Assembly: GCF_002838065.1 (NCBI RefSeq)
Contig: NZ_PIZU01000002.1
Span: forward strand, 186,001-250,000
Length of the DNA: 64,000 nt
Direction of reading: 5' to 3'
Origin: Mycobacterium hubeiense
GTDB lineage: Bacteria > Actinomycetota > Actinomycetes > Mycobacteriales > Mycobacteriaceae
The position numbers and the translations under genes are program-made. How positions within the stretch are numbered: the stretch's first letter is position 1; every line of letters starts with the position of its first letter. Positions 63,084-64,000 of the stretch are shown in pieces. The notes beneath the pieces are model-generated. The model was not told the DNA's origin and made no database searches. It worked only from the letters and a program-made list of their open reading frames with translations.

Positions 63084-63698
63084 CTAGCCCGCCGCGGCCT
63101 TGTCCGCCGGGGTGGCCGCGCGCAGACCGCGCCAGAACAGGTTGATCATCAGCTCGGCGGCCTCGTTGACGTCGGCGTCGCCGGTACTGACGCGGGTGGC
63201 GATGGCCTCACCGGCGCCCACCAGCGCGACCGCCATCATGTCGAAATCGGTGTCCGGCTCGGGGTTTCGGGTGCCGGCCCGCAGTAGCCGGCCGACCAGG
63301 TCGATGATCCGCTCGCGACCTTCGCGCACAGTGTGGGCGAAGGCCTGCGAGCTGGTGGCCTGGCTGTACAGCACGATCCACGACGCCCGGTTGCGGTCGA
63401 TGTAGTTGAGGAACGACAGCACCGCGTTGCGCAGCAGGTCTTTCGGGCTCTGGGTGAAGTCGATGTCGGCCCGCACCGAGTCGACGAACCGCGTCAGCTC
63501 CCGATCCAGGCACGCGCCGAACAGTTCCTCCTTCGACCCGTAGTACAGGTAGAGCATCGGCTTGGAGATCTCGGCCTGCGCGGCGATCGCGTCCATCGAC
63601 GTCTCGTGGTAGCCGTTGACCGAGAACATCTGGACGGCGGCGTCGAGCATCTGCTGCTCGCGGACGGCACGCGGCAGCCGCTTGGTTCCACCTGCCAT
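63084..63698 (-). CDS. TetR-family regulator (Rv0238-like), probable lipid-cycle repressor
   Basis: A 204-residue TetR protein: basic start (MAGGTKRLPRAVREQQMLDA), helix-turn-helix (TSMDAIAAQAEISKPMLYLY, YGSKEELFGACLDRE) and a helical ligand domain. ATG 63698 was chosen; the longer frame overlaps lpqI. A TTAC-N6-GTAA palindrome covers the start codon and matches those at fadE5 and fadA2/fabG4, so this is the best candidate repressor of these genes. In M. tuberculosis Rv0238 lies beside lpqI in the same way. Confidence 0.85.
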   Translation of the reverse strand: MAGGTKRLPRAVREQQMLDAAVQMFSVNGYHETSMDAIAAQAEISKPMLYLYYGSKEELFGACLDRELTRFVDSVRADIDFTQSPKDLLRNAVLSFLNYIDRNRASWIVLYSQATSSQAFAHTVREGRERIIDLVGRLLRAGTRNPEPDTDFDMMAVALVGAGEAIATRVSTGDADVNEAAELMINLFWRGLRAATPADKAAAG

Positions 63699-63711
63699 TA
63701 CTTCAGGGTAA
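63698..63711. promoter_or_regulatory. TTAC-N6-GTAA operator at the Rv0238-like start
   Basis: TTACTTCAGGGTAA overlaps the first base of the ATG and extends upstream of the gene. Read on the gene's strand it is TTACCCTGAAGTAA, a close relative of the fadA2/fabG4 site. This position fits tight autorepression. Confidence 0.65.
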
Positions 63712-63732
63712 GCAATGGGTGACGAATCGGCG

Positions 63733-64000
63733 TCAGCACCGCGGATTCGGGCCCTTGACGGCGGCCATCCGCTGTACCGACGCGTCGACCTGCGACATCG
63801 ACAATTCCCCGGCGGCCACCGCCTGCTCGAGGCGATCCAGCACCGCAGGCACCTCGTCGGTGGTGATCCACAGCGCGGTGTCGGCGCCGGCCTGCAGCCC
63901 CCGCAGCACGGCCTCGGCGACACCGAACCGGTCGGAGATCGCCCGCATGCTCGACAGGTCGTCGGTGAACACCGGCCCGTTGAACGGCGGCCCTCCGTAG
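63733..64000 (-). CDS. lpqI: Beta-N-acetylglucosaminidase-type lipoprotein LpqI, C-terminal part, cut by window edge
   Basis: Only the last 89 residues are present; the frame is open to the window edge. The sequence GPVFTDDLSSMRAISDRFG contains the general-acid/nucleophile region of GH3 NagZ-type enzymes (the TDDLSSM Asp). LpqI releases N-acetylglucosamine from muropeptides in cell-wall recycling. M. tuberculosis lpqI is Rv0237, next to Rv0238, in agreement with the neighbouring TetR gene. Confidence 0.85.
   Translation of the reverse strand, partial: YGGPPFNGPVFTDDLSSMRAISDRFGVAEAVLRGLQAGADTALWITTDEVPAVLDRLEQAVAAGELSMSQVDASVQRMAAVKGPNPRC

Overview
The window is high-GC actinobacterial DNA from a mycobacterium, most likely a rapidly growing species. 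Both ends and most of the middle follow, in reverse order, the Mycobacterium tuberculosis block lpqI - Rv0238 - htdX - fabG4 - fadA2 - fadE5 - Rv0245 - sdh1 - Rv0250c - nirBD - cbiX-like - nnaR - narK3 - aac - pxpCB - fecB2 - polD2 - fadD2 - fadE6. This synteny is recalled from knowledge of that genome and was not computed. Further mycobacterial marks are a complete mce operon, an MHB-type haem-binding protein, AAC(2')-I and two stand-alone LigD-polymerase homologues. Several large blocks interrupt the shared backbone.

Layout. 1-4.4 kb: the end of a fadE6-like acyl-CoA dehydrogenase, fadD2, a PolD2-like primase/polymerase and a STAS protein. 4.5-15.4 kb: an mce operon read leftwards (yrbEA, yrbEB, mceA-F, an Mce-associated protein and a secreted DUF3298-type protein), followed by a decayed SCO6745-family gene. 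15.8-22.6 kb: a PolD1-like gene, then lysG and lysE in divergent orientation but 4.3 kb apart. Two TetR genes, SDRs, a double-CMD protein and two gene remnants lie between them. 22.6-26.5 kb: two small secreted proteins and a DyP-peroxidase cassette whose two partner genes both carry apparent frameshifts. 26.7-33.3 kb: narGHJI, the respiratory nitrate reductase. 33.3-38.98 kb: SDR, siderophore-binding-type lipoprotein, queuosine-precursor-transporter homologue, pxpBC, aac(2') and a methyltransferase. 39-46.1 kb: nitrate/nitrite assimilation (narK, nnaR, cbiX-like, nirBD). 46.3-53.5 kb: a PEP-mutase-family protein, succinate dehydrogenase 1 and a flavin reductase. 53.6-60 kb: a fatty-acid cycle (fadE5, fadA2, fabG4, htdX). 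60-64 kb: an NmrA-type gene with a frameshifted DUF4386 partner, a TetR gene, an IS110-family relic, a second TetR gene and the end of lpqI.

How it works together. Four exact TTAC-N6-GTAA sites link the Rv0238-like TetR gene (start-codon region), the fadA2/fabG4 divergent promoter, the fadE5 promoter and a site before the STAS gene. They look like one lipid regulon. A different motif, GTAAC-N3-GTTAC, links another TetR gene to the CMD-domain gene. A 26-bp element occurs before both lysG and lysE and looks like the LysG operator. Nitrate can be respired by NarGHJI, imported by NarK and assimilated through NirBD, with siroheme possibly supplied by the CbiX-like chelatase and regulation by NnaR.

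Gene decay is a theme. There are at least five truncated or internally deleted remnants and four to five apparent single-base frameshifts in otherwise well-preserved genes. These need read-level confirmation before being treated as biology. No tRNA, rRNA or CRISPR array was recognised.
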